Assembly: GCA_014240255.1 (NCBI GenBank)
Contig: JAAZXG010000009.1
Coordinates: 1-39,388, forward strand
DNA from: Methanobacteriota archaeon
GTDB taxonomy: Archaea; Thermoplasmatota; Poseidoniia; MGIII; CG-Epi1
DNA: 39,388 nucleotides
Reading direction: 5' to 3'
The position numbers and the translations under genes were made by a program. Under the pieces are notes generated by a model. The model was not told the DNA's origin. It did no database searches and saw only the letters and a list, made by a program, of their open reading frames with translations. Shown in pieces: positions 23,322 through 31,173 of this stretch; the stretch's first letter is position 1, and each line of letters opens with the position of its first letter.

Positions 23322-23927
23322 ATGGCATCAAAAAGGAGGCGGAAACTAGAAAGAAAAGCATCTCAAGAAGGTGATGAACGAATTGCAGCTAGACGTGAAG
23401 CATTCAATGATAATTTGTGGAAAATAGGCGTACCTGTTGTAGTTTCTGTAATATTAGTTACAGTAATTTATTTCGGATTTTTTTATGAGTTGGGTGCTCC
23501 AAGTGCAGATAGTTGGAATTTAGAAGAAGCTGAAACGGGAGAGATGTATTCTTCAGAGGACTATTATGACAATGGAAAATTAACACTTGTTGAGTTTTTC
23601 CATACTGATTGCCCTCACTGCCAAGATCAAACAGAACCGTTGAAAGAAATTTATGAGGCTTATGGTCAAAACAATACGATTGATATGTTTTCAATAGGTG
23701 GATATAAAATGAGTGATCAAGACACTAAAAACGACATTAGTAGTTTCAAATTTAAGTATACTCTTTCTTGGCCTCATTTGTATGATACTAATGGTGAATT
23801 AATGAGAGATTATGGATTCAAGTCATATCCTTCTATGGCACTGATTAAGGATGGTGAAATTGTGTATAGTCATAGCGGAGAATTAACATACGATGAACTT
23901 TCTGAGCAAATTGAAAAATATAAATAG
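23322..23927 (+). CDS. Membrane-anchored thioredoxin-like protein (CPHC)
   Basis: This 201-residue protein has a basic cytoplasmic N-terminus (1-32), one membrane helix (about 35-55) and an external thioredoxin-fold domain. The active site is Cys97-Pro-His-Cys100 in EFFHTDCPHCQDQ, the CPHC form found in DsbA-type oxidants, and the cis-Pro loop is KSYPSMALI. It begins right after the VKOR stop, with GGAGG 7 bases before the ATG as a clear Shine-Dalgarno site, so the two are translated together. Electron transfer from this protein to VKOR is the expected reaction. The same domain, recognisably paralogous (EFFHTDC-x-HCQ-x-Q and SIGGY-x-M), is inserted in the SCO protein encoded next. Confidence 0.92.
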   Translation: MASKRRRKLERKASQEGDERIAARREAFNDNLWKIGVPVVVSVILVTVIYFGFFYELGAPSADSWNLEEAETGEMYSSEDYYDNGKLTLVEFFHTDCPHCQDQTEPLKEIYEAYGQNNTIDMFSIGGYKMSDQDTKNDISSFKFKYTLSWPHLYDTNGELMRDYGFKSYPSMALIKDGEIVYSHSGELTYDELSEQIEKYK

Positions 23928-23931
23928 ATAA

Positions 23932-23943
23932 ATTATTTAAAAT
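23932..23943 (+). promoter_or_regulatory. TATA-like box for the SCO gene
   Basis: ATTATTTAAAAT is centred 26 nt before the ATG at 23964. The position supports a leaderless transcript beginning there in addition to any read-through from the VKOR-thioredoxin genes. It also argues against the upstream GTG at 23946. Confidence 0.45.
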
Positions 23944-23963
23944 AAGTGAGAATAAATAAAAAT

Positions 23964-25421
23964 ATGGAAAATAAAAGCGCTTTGACATTTATAATAACGG
24001 TTTTATTCGCTTTTACAGGATGTCTTGATAATCTCAATAGTTCCAATCCAAATGATTTTTGGGGTGATGATTGCTCAAATGAATCTTCAGATTGTCCTGA
24101 AAGTCCAGCACCTTTTGTTTTAGTTGATCAAAATAATACTGCAGTTAATTTATCCCAATTTGAAGGTAAAATAGTAGTAATGACTTTTGTTTACACGAAT
24201 TGTCCAGATATTTGTCCTGCAGTCACTTACCAAATGAAAAAGTTAGCGGAAGAGCTTGGTGATTCTTATGATGAATCAGTTGTTTTCTTATCAGTTACAG
24301 TAGATCCTAAGAGAGATACTCCTGAAAATCTAGCAACGTTTGCATCTAATTACAATGCCTATTGGCAATTCCTGACAATAAATTCTACATTTCCTGAAAA
24401 TCATATGGAAGCTATGTGGAGCGATTATAAAGTTCAAGTTATCAAAGAACCTGATGCTTGTTCAGGCTATGGTCACTACATGGACGGGTACAATGGTTGC
24501 CATTGTAATCCAGGATACATGCAAGATTCAAATAATACTGAATTTGGATTAGATTTTTGCATTCCTGATCCAGAGTACGAATTTACGAGTTTGGTTTTCG
24601 AAGATGGAAGTGTCGAATCTCAAATAATTACAGCCTTAGACCTCTGGACTTTATCAAATGGTATTCTAAGTCATGAAGATGCAATGCTTGGAATCGATGC
24701 TATAATTTCACAGACTTTTGGTTCCAATTGGAATCTTAATGATATTGAGGGCAATATGCATAAATCTAAGGATTATTATAAACAAAATTTAACATTAATT
24801 GAGTTTTTCCACACTGATTGTTCACATTGTCAAAATCAAATTCCAGTATTGAAAGAATTCCATTCTAATTATTCATCTGAAGTCAATTTACTATCTATAG
24901 GCGGTTATAGTATGGGTAGTAATGAGGATAATTTAACAGAATTTCAAGATTTTGCTTTAGAACATAATACAACATGGCCTTATCTTTATGATGATGAATA
25001 TTCCTTAATTCAAGCTTTTGGCCATAATGCATATCCAAGTTGGACTTTATTGGCTGGCGATATGGAAGAAGGTAATGCACAAATTGTAGCTCAAGCTTCA
25101 GGAAGTCAGACATATGAACAATTAGTAGAAATGGTTACCAATTATACGGAACCTATGAATATTAGTATTCCAATGATTCAGATACTTGATAATCTTACAC
25201 ATTGGCAAAAGGGACATATTTCCAATGAAACAATGATAGAATATATCTCTACTTTCTTAAATTATAATTCTTTAGATGAAGTAGACGATACAGAGGTCTA
25301 CGGCGTTAGCCATTCATCTAGATTATATATTATAGATCAAGAAGGTAATTTCCGAGTACTCTGGAGAGGATATGAATGGACTTATATTTCAATATATCAC
25401 GATATTGCCCTTCTTCTTTAG
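23964..25421 (+). CDS. SCO1/SenC-like lipoprotein with inserted thioredoxin domain
   Basis: This 485-residue protein starts with a lipobox-like signal peptide (LFAFTGC, Cys20). A SCO domain begins near residue 48 and shows the copper-binding pair Cys80 and Cys84 in YTNCPDICPAV and VTVDPKRDTPENL. The chain then leaves the SCO fold: a Cys-rich stretch (Cys166, Cys179, Cys181, Cys199), then a thioredoxin domain with Cys286-Ser-His-Cys289. SCO resumes at the end with His450 in YGVSHSSRLYIIDQEGNF, the third copper ligand, and HDIALLL. SCO proteins load and reduce the CuA centre of cytochrome oxidase subunit II, whose gene is 4 kb away. The ATG at 23964 is 26 nt after a TATA-like ATTATTTAAAAT; a GTG at 23946 would add six residues. 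Confidence 0.9.
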   Translation: MENKSALTFIITVLFAFTGCLDNLNSSNPNDFWGDDCSNESSDCPESPAPFVLVDQNNTAVNLSQFEGKIVVMTFVYTNCPDICPAVTYQMKKLAEELGDSYDESVVFLSVTVDPKRDTPENLATFASNYNAYWQFLTINSTFPENHMEAMWSDYKVQVIKEPDACSGYGHYMDGYNGCHCNPGYMQDSNNTEFGLDFCIPDPEYEFTSLVFEDGSVESQIITALDLWTLSNGILSHEDAMLGIDAIISQTFGSNWNLNDIEGNMHKSKDYYKQNLTLIEFFHTDCSHCQNQIPVLKEFHSNYSSEVNLLSIGGYSMGSNEDNLTEFQDFALEHNTTWPYLYDDEYSLIQAFGHNAYPSWTLLAGDMEEGNAQIVAQASGSQTYEQLVEMVTNYTEPMNISIPMIQILDNLTHWQKGHISNETMIEYISTFLNYNSLDEVDDTEVYGVSHSSRLYIIDQEGNFRVLWRGYEWTYISIYHDIALLL

Positions 25422-25456
25422 TAAAACCCAAATACCCACTTATCCAATAAGGTAGT

Positions 25457-25900
25457 ATGTCCCTATTATCTTTTACCGAAGAAAGTTTGTTTTTTTTTGA
25501 ATACGAGTTCACATATTTGAGCATAATTTGTTCTTTCATTTCAGCTTTTGTAGGTATAGTTATGACACAGTCTGGCTTTGATAAAATTTTTAATTGGGAA
25601 GGTGAACTTGATTTCATATCTGAAAAATTTGCTAAAACACCATTATCTAATTTTTCAGCTTTTGGTTTGATTCAAGTTACAATATTTGAAGTATTATCAG
25701 GTATATTGTCTTTACTTGGGGCCTTTATGGTTTTATTTTATAATGATGAATCATACGGAATCATGGGCCTTATTTTAGCAGCTATATCATTATGTATTCT
25801 AATGTTAGGTCAAAGAATATCGAAAGATTATGAAGGTGCGGCCGTTCTCGTTCCTTATTTTCTTTTAACAATGATTGGGTTGTTTATGTACAGTAATTAG
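25457..25900 (+). CDS. DoxX-like small membrane protein
   Basis: This 147-residue protein has four hydrophobic helices and the pattern of the DoxX/DoxD-like superfamily: TQSGFDKIFNWEGELDFISE after helix 1 (compare the usual G-x-x-K-x-x-x), then SAFGLIQVTIFEVLSGILSLLG. Members are small, often respiratory-chain-associated or quinone-associated membrane proteins of uncertain role. It lies 35 bp after the SCO gene on the same strand and ends 4 bp from the convergent cox4 gene, so it sits exactly between the assembly genes and the oxidase operon. A function in oxidase assembly or electron flow is inferred from that location. The ATG start has no clear Shine-Dalgarno or TATA motif. Confidence 0.75.
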   Translation: MSLLSFTEESLFFFEYEFTYLSIICSFISAFVGIVMTQSGFDKIFNWEGELDFISEKFAKTPLSNFSAFGLIQVTIFEVLSGILSLLGAFMVLFYNDESYGIMGLILAAISLCILMLGQRISKDYEGAAVLVPYFLLTMIGLFMYSN

Positions 25901-25904
25901 GATT

Positions 25905-26285
25905 CTAAAAACCACAAATTGTAGCTAAATCATCTACAGCACCCGGAGTAGTTAATCCTACAGCTAAAAATAATACAGCCATAAAGAAGGCAGGAACTGC
26001 AGCAGTTCTATTAACTAAAGGAGGATCCCAAGTCATATGCATAAAGAAGGAACAGATAAACCAGCATTTAATTATGGCAATACCGAATAAAATTATCATT
26101 GTAATAACAAAAGCAAACTCTTGTAGGATTGCACCCACTTCAAGAAGTGTCCAGAAAACTAACCACAAAAATACTTTTAGAAATCCATCGATAGGATTTT
26201 CAATATTACCAAACGTAACCCATGCTGGGAACGAGTGTTCATGGTGTTCGTCATGCTCATGTCCGGAATTGTTTTCTTCACTCAT
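25905..26285 (-). CDS. Cytochrome c oxidase subunit IV (prokaryotic type)
   Basis: This 126-residue membrane protein with a His-rich N-terminus (EHDEHHEHSFP) and three hydrophobic segments matches prokaryotic COX4/CyoD-like subunits. The helix pattern WLVFWTLLEVGAI, FAFVITMIILFGIAIIKCWF and a last helix after the FFMHMTWDPP loop is characteristic. The His-rich start may bind metal. The gene is last in the operon, 7 bp after cox3, with GAGGT (26290-26294) five bases from its ATG. Accessory subunits of this kind aid assembly or stability rather than catalysis. Its stop lies 4 bp from the convergent DoxX-like gene. Confidence 0.88.
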   Translation of the reverse strand: MSEENNSGHEHDEHHEHSFPAWVTFGNIENPIDGFLKVFLWLVFWTLLEVGAILQEFAFVITMIILFGIAIIKCWFICSFFMHMTWDPPLVNRTAAVPAFFMAVLFLAVGLTTPGAVDDLATICGF

Positions 26286-26292
26286 TTTTACC

Positions 26293-27213
26293 TCAATATA
26301 AATAAAAGAATGGGAATACGAAAACCCATACTAAATCCACGTAGTGCCAGTATAAACCGAATAATTCGATTGTATCGTGGTATTTTTCATTATAGCCATC
26401 TTTATTGGCTTTAGCGATTAAATAAAGTAATGCAATTAATCCGACGAAAACGTGAGCTCCGTGTGTTCCAGTAGTAATGTAGAAGGTACTTCCTTCTAAA
26501 CTAGTATCTAACCAAAAGCCATGTTCATATTTTGGAGCAATACAGTGATGTGCTATATCTTGTTTTAGTGGATCACAATGGTCAGACCAGAAGTGTCCAT
26601 TTTTCATTTCACCCCATTCCCATAGTTTTAAAATTAAGAATATGGCACCTAATACAAATGTAGCCATTAGATATCTAGTCGTAGCTTTTGGATTATTATT
26701 TTTAGCAGCATACAGAGCTAAAACAACAGTTAAACTACTTAGTAAAAGTGCAAAGGTATTAATGACTCCAAATATCAAGTGGCTTCGAATTACATCAGCT
26801 GCAGGAACCCAACAAGGATCAATACCAATACATTCAGCAAGATTTGAATCGTAATCAGGTACTGCTGCTCTATATCTTAGGTAAGCACTTAGTAAAGTAC
26901 TAAAAACCATAACTTCAGTTAGTAAGAAAATCCACATACCAAATTTACGAGTAGTTACAGTTCCCCAGAATTCATGATAAACTTCAATTTCTTCGCCTTC
27001 TTCAGATGTTTGATTCCAATAATCTTGTACCCACATCATAAAACCAGTAAGCATACCAGCAAGACCAAAGAAGAAAATAAACCAATATCCCGTATCTCCT
27101 GCGTTATCTTCGCCGCCCGCTGTAGCCATTACAAGCCCAATAAACATCACTGCTGAAGCTACACAGAATAAGAATGGAGCTATGGTTCCATGATGGCCAT
27201 GATCATCACTCAT
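26293..27213 (-). CDS. coxC: Cytochrome c oxidase subunit III
   Basis: This 306-residue, seven-helix subunit of the haem-copper oxidase has no redox centre of its own. Recognisable parts are the FWGTVTTRKFGMWIFLLTE segment, STLLSAYLRYR, FALLLSSLTVVLAL, FYITTGTHGAHVFVGL (with the conserved T-G-x-H-x-x-H) and the C-terminal IELFGLYWHYVDLVWVF. An ATG at 27213 is the real start: GAGGAGG lies seven bases upstream at 27220-27226 and the homologous region follows directly. A TTG at 27231 would place the start before the Shine-Dalgarno site. The start overlaps the end of cox1 by 8 bp. The loop between helices 1 and 2 has the Cys residues of ECIGIDPCW. Confidence 0.95.
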   Translation of the reverse strand: MSDDHGHHGTIAPFLFCVASAVMFIGLVMATAGGEDNAGDTGYWFIFFFGLAGMLTGFMMWVQDYWNQTSEEGEEIEVYHEFWGTVTTRKFGMWIFLLTEVMVFSTLLSAYLRYRAAVPDYDSNLAECIGIDPCWVPAADVIRSHLIFGVINTFALLLSSLTVVLALYAAKNNNPKATTRYLMATFVLGAIFLILKLWEWGEMKNGHFWSDHCDPLKQDIAHHCIAPKYEHGFWLDTSLEGSTFYITTGTHGAHVFVGLIALLYLIAKANKDGYNEKYHDTIELFGLYWHYVDLVWVFVFPFFYLY

Positions 27214-29467
27214 TTTTTTCCTCCTCAGCAACTTTTAGGGTTGGTATTTCGGTAAAACTATTATGAGGTGGTGGTGAGGATGTAGTCCATTCTAAAGACC
27301 AGCCATCCCAAGGATCATCTCCAGCTTCTTCGCCATTTTTATAAGAATAAAATACATTGTAAACAAAAATTAGTTGAGCAAGACCGAAAATCATTGCAGC
27401 AATCGAGATAAATTCATTCATATCTGCTAAAGATTCATCATATGTAGCATATCTTCTCGGCATTCCAGATAATCCAACGTTGTGCATTGGATAAAATGCA
27501 GCATTAAAGAAAATAAAAGACATGGCGAAGTGAAGAAGTCCTAATTTTTCATTCATCATCTTTCCCGTCATTTTTGGATACCAGTAATAGACTCCACCAA
27601 TGAATGCAAAAACAGTACCTCCAACTAATACGTAATGGAAGTGAGCTACTACGAAATAACCATCATGCAGAGCAATATCTATTGGTATCGAAGCTAAAAC
27701 AATACCTGTAATTCCACCTATCGTAAATGTGATAACAGTTCCCAAGGCGAATACCATTGGGGTTTTCAATACAATTGATCCACCAGTCATCGTTGCTAGC
27801 CAATTGAAAATCTTTATGCCTGTGGGCACGGCTACCAGCATTGTGGTCAACATAACTATGAATCTGAAAAGTGGATCTGCTCCAGTTGTAAACATGTGGT
27901 GTCCATAAACAATAAAGGAAATAATTCCTATAGTTGCCATAGCGTAAACCATCGAAGTATACCCAAAAATAGGTCTTCTAGAAAAGGTCGTAATTATTTC
28001 AGAAAGTACACCAAATGCAGGTAAAATAACGATATAAACTTCCGGATGTCCAAAGTACCAAAATAAATGTTGCCACAAAATTGGATCGGCACCCGCCTCT
28101 ACATTGAAGTATAGAGTTCCGAATGTTCTGTCAGCCATCAATAAAATAAGTGCGACAGTGAAAACAGGAATGGATAGTAATAGTAAAAATACAGTAATCA
28201 AAATAGACCATGAGAAAAGTGGTAATCTCATCATTGTAACGCCAGGGGCTCTCATACGTAGCATTGTCACTAGAAAATTAATTGCAGTTAACGTTGAAGA
28301 TGCACCTAGCATGATTTGTCCAGCTACCCAAAAATCAGTACCGGGAGTAGTTGCTGAGTCGCCAGAAGAGTAAGGCGTATATCCAGTCCATCCAACATCT
28401 CCAGCACCTCCTGTAAAGTATCCCATGTATATGACAATACCACCCGTTGGCAGCAACCAATAGCTAAGCGCATTCAATCGTGGGAATGCTAAATCACGAG
28501 CACCTATCTGGAGTGGAATTAAGTAATTAGCAAATCCAAAAATAATAGGCATGGCAGCCATGAAAATCATAGTTGTTCCATGCATAGTAAATGTAGAATT
28601 ATATTCTTCATAAGTTAGAAAGTCACCATCAATACGAGGTTCCATCAATTGCCAACGAATTAATAATCCTAAAATACCACCAATAAAGAACCAACCAAAA
28701 CCAGTACAAATATACATAATTCCAACATATTTGTGGTCAGTAGTTGTGAGCCAAGGATAGATTGCTTTCCAATATCCTTTCAAGACATCTTCAAACGCTT
28801 GATCTTTGGTAACCATTTGGTTTCCAATTATCACTACACTTAGAGTAACTGCAATTATTGCAAATGCATAAATTAATTTCTGAGGTCCAGATAGTTCGTT
28901 GTGGGTTTCAACTTCAATTACTGCATTAACTCCATACAAAGTTATAGCTTGGTTATTCCAGTAATCACCTTGTGAACCATCAGCACCATTTACCGAGTTT
29001 CCATATGCTACAAATTGAACAGAAATATCATCGCTCTCTGGTGCAGTCCATTCAAAAGTCCATTCTCTGTAATCATTTCCTTCAACAGTATGCGTTAAGT
29101 GATTAAATCCGAATGGTTTTTGTACAAGTGTGTCGTTTACAGTAGGTGATAATTCACCATCGCTTGAAGTGACAAAGAATCCACCTCGATTTTCTCCATC
29201 TGCTAAATTGTTAGGTCCACCAGATATGTTTAAGATTAGTGTATAAGTTTCTCCACTTGTAAAGTTTTTAGGAAGAGTTAGATTAACTATTACACTAGCG
29301 GTCGCTTCCGCATTATGACAGTTACATCCATTTGCTATCACTGTACTTGTTGTACTTTCATTAGTTATGCCTGTGGGCAAACCATTTCCAGTAGGGAATG
29401 CTGAAATCGCAATTAAGATAGCTACTAGAAATCCAATACTTAGTTTTCTTAGGTTGTTAGTAATCAT
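27206..29467 (-). CDS. coxA: Cytochrome c oxidase subunit I (A1 type) with exported N-terminal domain
   Basis: This 753-residue protein is the catalytic subunit that reduces oxygen and pumps protons. From about residue 238 it is a standard Cox1: TMHGTTMIF (haem a His), FGHPEVYIVILP (CuB His, Tyr cross-link, and the Glu of the D-channel), GARDLAFPR, YGHHMFTTG (CuB pair), PTGIKIFNWLAT (K-channel Lys) and VAHFHYVLVGG (haem His pair), so A1 class. Unusually, it begins with a signal peptide (1-29), then about 160 external residues with Cys48-Asn-Cys50-His51 and a beta-sandwich of Reeler-like character (FTSGETYTLILNISGG), then one extra helix (198-216). GGAGGT at 29471-29476 precedes the ATG. The start overlaps the cox2 stop by 4 bp. 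Confidence 0.95.
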   Translation of the reverse strand: MITNNLRKLSIGFLVAILIAISAFPTGNGLPTGITNESTTSTVIANGCNCHNAEATASVIVNLTLPKNFTSGETYTLILNISGGPNNLADGENRGGFFVTSSDGELSPTVNDTLVQKPFGFNHLTHTVEGNDYREWTFEWTAPESDDISVQFVAYGNSVNGADGSQGDYWNNQAITLYGVNAVIEVETHNELSGPQKLIYAFAIIAVTLSVVIIGNQMVTKDQAFEDVLKGYWKAIYPWLTTTDHKYVGIMYICTGFGWFFIGGILGLLIRWQLMEPRIDGDFLTYEEYNSTFTMHGTTMIFMAAMPIIFGFANYLIPLQIGARDLAFPRLNALSYWLLPTGGIVIYMGYFTGGAGDVGWTGYTPYSSGDSATTPGTDFWVAGQIMLGASSTLTAINFLVTMLRMRAPGVTMMRLPLFSWSILITVFLLLLSIPVFTVALILLMADRTFGTLYFNVEAGADPILWQHLFWYFGHPEVYIVILPAFGVLSEIITTFSRRPIFGYTSMVYAMATIGIISFIVYGHHMFTTGADPLFRFIVMLTTMLVAVPTGIKIFNWLATMTGGSIVLKTPMVFALGTVITFTIGGITGIVLASIPIDIALHDGYFVVAHFHYVLVGGTVFAFIGGVYYWYPKMTGKMMNEKLGLLHFAMSFIFFNAAFYPMHNVGLSGMPRRYATYDESLADMNEFISIAAMIFGLAQLIFVYNVFYSYKNGEEAGDDPWDGWSLEWTTSSPPPHNSFTEIPTLKVAEEEKNE

Positions 29468-30198
29468 GCAACCTCCGTAATGTATAATTTAGCTAACATT
29501 TTTGAATGATTGTCTCCACACATTTCAGCGCAATAGATATTGTATTCTCCGGGTTTTACAGTACTAGTGTCAAGCCATGCTAAAGTTTGCAGATTAGGAA
29601 CAACGTCTTGTTTTATTCCAATTTCTACAATATAAAAAGCATGTAACACATCTTCAGAATTTATATTAAATCGAATAATACTATTATGGGGAATTTCTAA
29701 GCAATCATATGTAATTTGCATGTTTTGCATTGGATTCCCAGCTGGATCAAATCCACCACATTTAGTAAATTCAGACGGTATTGTATAGTTAGTAGGCATT
29801 TCAAATTTCCATTGCCATTGTGATGCAAGAACTTCAACAGTTAAATCAGTATTCTCTTCATCAGGTACATCCCACAAATAATTTAGAGGAGCCAAAGAGA
29901 TAATAGTAAGCCAAGTAACTAAGAGTAAAGGCGCGATAGTCCATGCAAGTTCAATAACCGTATTTCCTCTTTCATGGGGAAAGACGCCTGCTTTTAGTGC
30001 ATCTTTAGAATCAGGATCGCCATCTTTGTGTCTGAAATAAATTAAATTATAGACTAGCCAAATAGTTACGAGCAATCCTACTATTACTGACCAAATGAAC
30101 ATCTGCCAAACTATGCCTCCAAAACCACCACTCGTCCCTCCAAAGTCATTCCAAATAGAAGGATTATCAAAATAAATCAAGTCCTCGATTAGTGACAT
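29464..30198 (-). CDS. coxB: Cytochrome c oxidase subunit II (CuA)
   Basis: This 244-residue subunit receives electrons through the binuclear CuA centre. Two helices (about 32-52 and 88-108) are followed by a cupredoxin domain. The CuA ligands are visible: His in SEDVLHAFYI, and Cys-x-x-x-Cys-x-x-x-His-x-x-Met in YCAEMCGDNHSKML. The conserved aromatic patch SQWQWKFEMP, the usual electron entry site, is present. It has no fused cytochrome c domain, so an external donor is needed. TAAGGA (30205-30210) is the Shine-Dalgarno site. A TATA-like CTAAATATGG near 30229-30238 suggests an additional promoter in the 64-bp gap after ctaB. The CuA site is the expected client of the SCO protein at 24-25.4 kb. 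Confidence 0.95.
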   Translation of the reverse strand: MSLIEDLIYFDNPSIWNDFGGTSGGFGGIVWQMFIWSVIVGLLVTIWLVYNLIYFRHKDGDPDSKDALKAGVFPHERGNTVIELAWTIAPLLLVTWLTIISLAPLNYLWDVPDEENTDLTVEVLASQWQWKFEMPTNYTIPSEFTKCGGFDPAGNPMQNMQITYDCLEIPHNSIIRFNINSEDVLHAFYIVEIGIKQDVVPNLQTLAWLDTSTVKPGEYNIYCAEMCGDNHSKMLAKLYITEVA

Positions 30199-30262
30199 TT
30201 TTTTTCCTTAAGAAAGTAAAGTATTTGCCATATTTAGGGTGGGTTAAATAAAGCTGATTACC

Positions 30263-31132
30263 TTATAACTCAACTAGATATACTGAATCAATTACTAAAC
30301 AAATGAACAAGGAATATAGATAAATGTTTGAGAATTTAAATAAATTCCAAGCATCACTCTCAGATTTTGTTAAACGTAAAGATAAGGCGCAATAAGCAAA
30401 ATAACTGGAAAGAAGCATTCCAGTAATTAGAAAAACTATTCCGGCATTTCCGTATGTTACAATGAGTAGAGTTGTTAGAATTAATGATAGCGTATATGCT
30501 GCAATATGGTTTCTAGTTACATCTTCACCTTTTACCACAGGTAGCATTGGAACTCCAGCTTCTCCATAATCTTTTCTTTTTGAAAGTGTTAGAGACCAAA
30601 AATGAGGAGGCGTCCACATAAATATAATAAAAACCATCAACCAAGGTAAGATTGAATCGATTTGTCCTGAGGCTGCAACCCACCCTATTGCAGGAGGTGT
30701 TGAACCTGCAAGTCCCCCAATTACAATATTATGAGGTGTTCTTCTTTTGAGAAACATGGTATATATGAAGATATAGAATAAAGCACTAAATGCAGTAATT
30801 ATTCCTGCCTCCTTATTACTTAAAAATGAAACTAAGCCAATGCCACTTGCACAAATCAGAATCCCAAAAGCAAGAGCATGATTTGGAGAAATATATCCTG
30901 AGGGGATAGGTCTCTTTTCCGTTCTTTCCATTAAAGGATCAATATCTCTTTCATACCACATATTGATGGCCATTGATCCTCCACTTGCGAGAGACCCACC
31001 TAATAGAACAATAAGAGAAGTAACAAGACTATCCCAAATATTTCTTCCATCGTCATATCCTTCTCTTAAATCATAAACAAGGACACCACAAATAGCAGTG
31101 GCTTGTAGAAGGATAACAACTCGAGGTTTCAT
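30263..31132 (-). CDS. ctaB: Protoheme IX farnesyltransferase (haem O synthase), start uncertain
   Basis: This UbiA-family membrane enzyme attaches a farnesyl chain to haem b. Key parts are MKPRVVILLQATA, the first Asp-rich motif NMWYERDIDPLMERTEKRP, a second polar motif with HFWSLTLSKRKDYGEAGVPM, and about eight to nine helices. The ATG at 31132 gives 289 residues but starts inside the normally conserved Y-x-x-L-x-K-P-R segment. In frame upstream the DNA encodes ITEKKPSLAKIYWIL, which looks like authentic family sequence, yet contains no ATG, GTG or TTG before a stop at 31190-31192. An ATA at 31177, overlapping the ctaA stop and five bases after an AGAGGTG Shine-Dalgarno, is the best candidate start. 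The coordinates given are the conservative ones. Confidence 0.93.
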   Translation of the reverse strand: MKPRVVILLQATAICGVLVYDLREGYDDGRNIWDSLVTSLIVLLGGSLASGGSMAINMWYERDIDPLMERTEKRPIPSGYISPNHALAFGILICASGIGLVSFLSNKEAGIITAFSALFYIFIYTMFLKRRTPHNIVIGGLAGSTPPAIGWVAASGQIDSILPWLMVFIIFMWTPPHFWSLTLSKRKDYGEAGVPMLPVVKGEDVTRNHIAAYTLSLILTTLLIVTYGNAGIVFLITGMLLSSYFAYCALSLRLTKSESDAWNLFKFSNIYLYSLFICLVIDSVYLVEL

Positions 31133-31173
31133 TAAAATCCAATATATTTTAGCTAAAGATGGTTTTTTTTCAG

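Noticed and set aside
28800-29467. Cytochrome c domain fused to Cox1
   Set aside because: The motif is Cys-x-Cys-His, not Cys-x-x-Cys-His, and the rest of the domain is beta-rich with no distal Met pattern, so calling a haem c domain is not supported.
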